A stretch of DNA of 64,000 bases. Source: BA4 sp044376575 (lineage in GTDB: Bacteria > Bacteroidota > Bacteroidia > CAIKAF01). The notes below the pieces were generated by a model. It worked only from the letters and a program-made list of their open reading frames with translations, ran no database searches and was not told the DNA's origin. This document shows, one piece after another, positions 63,310 to 64,000 of this stretch (positions are counted from its first letter, which is position 1; each line of letters opens with the position of its first letter). The translations under genes and the position numbers were made by a program. The stretch is taken from assembly GCA_044376575.1 (NCBI GenBank), contig JBILKR010000010.1:1-64000 (forward strand), read 5' to 3'.

Positions 63310-64000
63310 ATTTTTTTCCGGGCTTTGCAATTTCTATTCGAACAGAAAATACATGAGATAATCCAACAATTTGATTGCCAAAATTTGCAAGGGTATAGTC
63401 GATACAAACTCCCCAATATTTAAAACCTAGTCCTAGTGTTGGAAGCAAAGTGATGTCTTTTCCATTTTTTTCATTTTTAAGGTACTGAAATTTACCAACA
63501 CCTCCACGAATAAATACGATATCGTTATACTCGGCTTCTATTCCTACCGCTGGATCAAAACTTACAGGACCGGCAGGTATAAGGACATTTCTTCTTCCGT
63601 CGGTTGTCATGGCAATATTTAATTCTGTAAGTAAACTGAACTTTTTACCGAAATTAAATTTTTTTGCTCCACCTAAAATCAAACGGGGTACGGCTATCTC
63701 TGTAGAACTTGAAATTATTTCATTTCCTGTGGCACTAAAAACAAGCCGGAACTGATCAACCTGATAACTAAAATTAGTGATAGTAGTGGTGGCATCACGC
63801 AGCATAGCAGCAAAGAACCAGTTCTTACGTGTATAACGAATGCCCAAATCAAATCCAAAGCCCCAGCCATTTCCAAATTCACCGATGTGCCTGTGTATTA
63901 TCTTTGCTGTTGTGCCTATACTTAATCCTTTGAGCCGATCTTTAAAAGCATAACTATAGGAAAGTAAAAAAGCATAATCAGCAACTGAAAAACTCTTGAT
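63296..64000 (-). CDS. PorV/PorQ-like outer-membrane barrel (N-terminus off right edge)
   Basis: Open frame continuing to the right edge; about 234 residues are visible, although an internal TTG at 63847 would otherwise suggest a shorter start. The visible part has strands such as FGNGWGFGFDLGIRYTRKNWFF, AAMLRDATT and IAVPRLILGGAKKF, then VGIEAEYNDIVFIRGGVGK and GLGFKYWGVCIDYTL, all typical of PorV/PorQ barrels. It overlaps the PorU-like gene by 14 bases, so the two are coupled. In T9SS, PorV shuttles substrates from the translocon to PorU. Whether this is PorV or a second family member cannot be settled without the N-terminus. Confidence 0.72.
   Translation of the reverse strand: MKSFSVADYAFLLSYSYAFKDRLKGLSIGTTAKIIHRHIGEFGNGWGFGFDLGIRYTRKNWFFAAMLRDATTTITNFSYQVDQFRLVFSATGNEIISSSTEIAVPRLILGGAKKFNFGKKFSLLTELNIAMTTDGRRNVLIPAGPVSFDPAVGIEAEYNDIVFIRGGVGKFQYLKNEKNGKDITLLPTLGLGFKYWGVCIDYTLANFGNQIVGLSHVFSVRIEIAKPGKKYGDL

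Overview
The window is a gene-dense, AT-rich stretch of a Bacteroidota chromosome. The evidence is a type IX secretion (T9SS) PorU-like sortase with a PorV/PorQ-like partner, three secreted proteins with T9SS C-terminal sorting domains (two of type B, one of type A), lipid A genes lpxH and lpxK, SusC/PorT-like outer-membrane barrels, DUF4403 and DUF4369 proteins, and promoters of the Bacteroidota TTTG-N19-TAnnTTTG type. Family-level placement is not possible from this sequence alone; a free-living Chitinophagales/Sphingobacteriales/Flavobacteriales-like organism fits. I see no insertion sequences, prophage or CRISPR array, and no long non-coding stretch.

Layout. 1-5.6 kb (minus): an envelope and housekeeping run, lpxK - purine nucleoside phosphorylase - gatB - TlpA-like thioredoxin lipoprotein - lpxH - truncated secreted propeller-like protein. 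5.7-13 kb (plus): Nif3-like protein, zinc-ribbon coiled-coil protein, purE, a PorV/PorQ-like barrel with a helix-hairpin-helix barrel protein, cmk and a glycosyltransferase; ftsE-like gene convergent. 13.8-21 kb (plus): giant TPR protein, outer-membrane barrel, OmpA-type lipoprotein, stand-alone HsdR_N nuclease-like domain, glycosyltransferase. 21-29 kb: uvrA, then a small secreted protein and two paralogous type-B T9SS substrates, met by a convergent, apparently half-length Tat-signal protein. 29-36.8 kb: outer-membrane barrel, NA37-like nucleoid protein, membrane class III cyclase, YebC, a c-type cytochrome with an FTR1 iron permease, branched-chain-type E2 acyltransferase and a DEDDh exonuclease. 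36.8-43 kb: a DprE1-like oxidase and UbiA-like phosphoribosyltransferase pair, divergent from a UDP-glucuronate-epimerase-like gene and a DUF4403 lipoprotein; then SRPBCC, folK and deoxynucleoside kinase. 43-49 kb: OmpA/TPR lipoprotein, tRNA-Gly, tRNA-Leu, a MORN-repeat protein with a higher-order 69-70 residue repeat, and a Ca/Na antiporter. 49-64 kb: mutS, TrmH-type methyltransferase, lpd, a type-A T9SS propeller protein, lnt, the PorU-like sortase and a PorV/PorQ-like barrel running off the right edge.

How it works together. Much of the window builds the envelope: LpxH and LpxK for lipid A, Lnt for lipoprotein acylation, several outer-membrane barrels and lipoproteins, and a PorU/PorV-like pair that would process and anchor secreted proteins such as the three CTD proteins seen here. 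The most unusual items are the MORN protein next to the tRNA genes, the polyprenyl-phosphoribose-type gene pair, the cysteine-containing type-B sorting domains, the split cytochrome/FTR1 pair and the half-length phosphatase/DUF1501-like protein.
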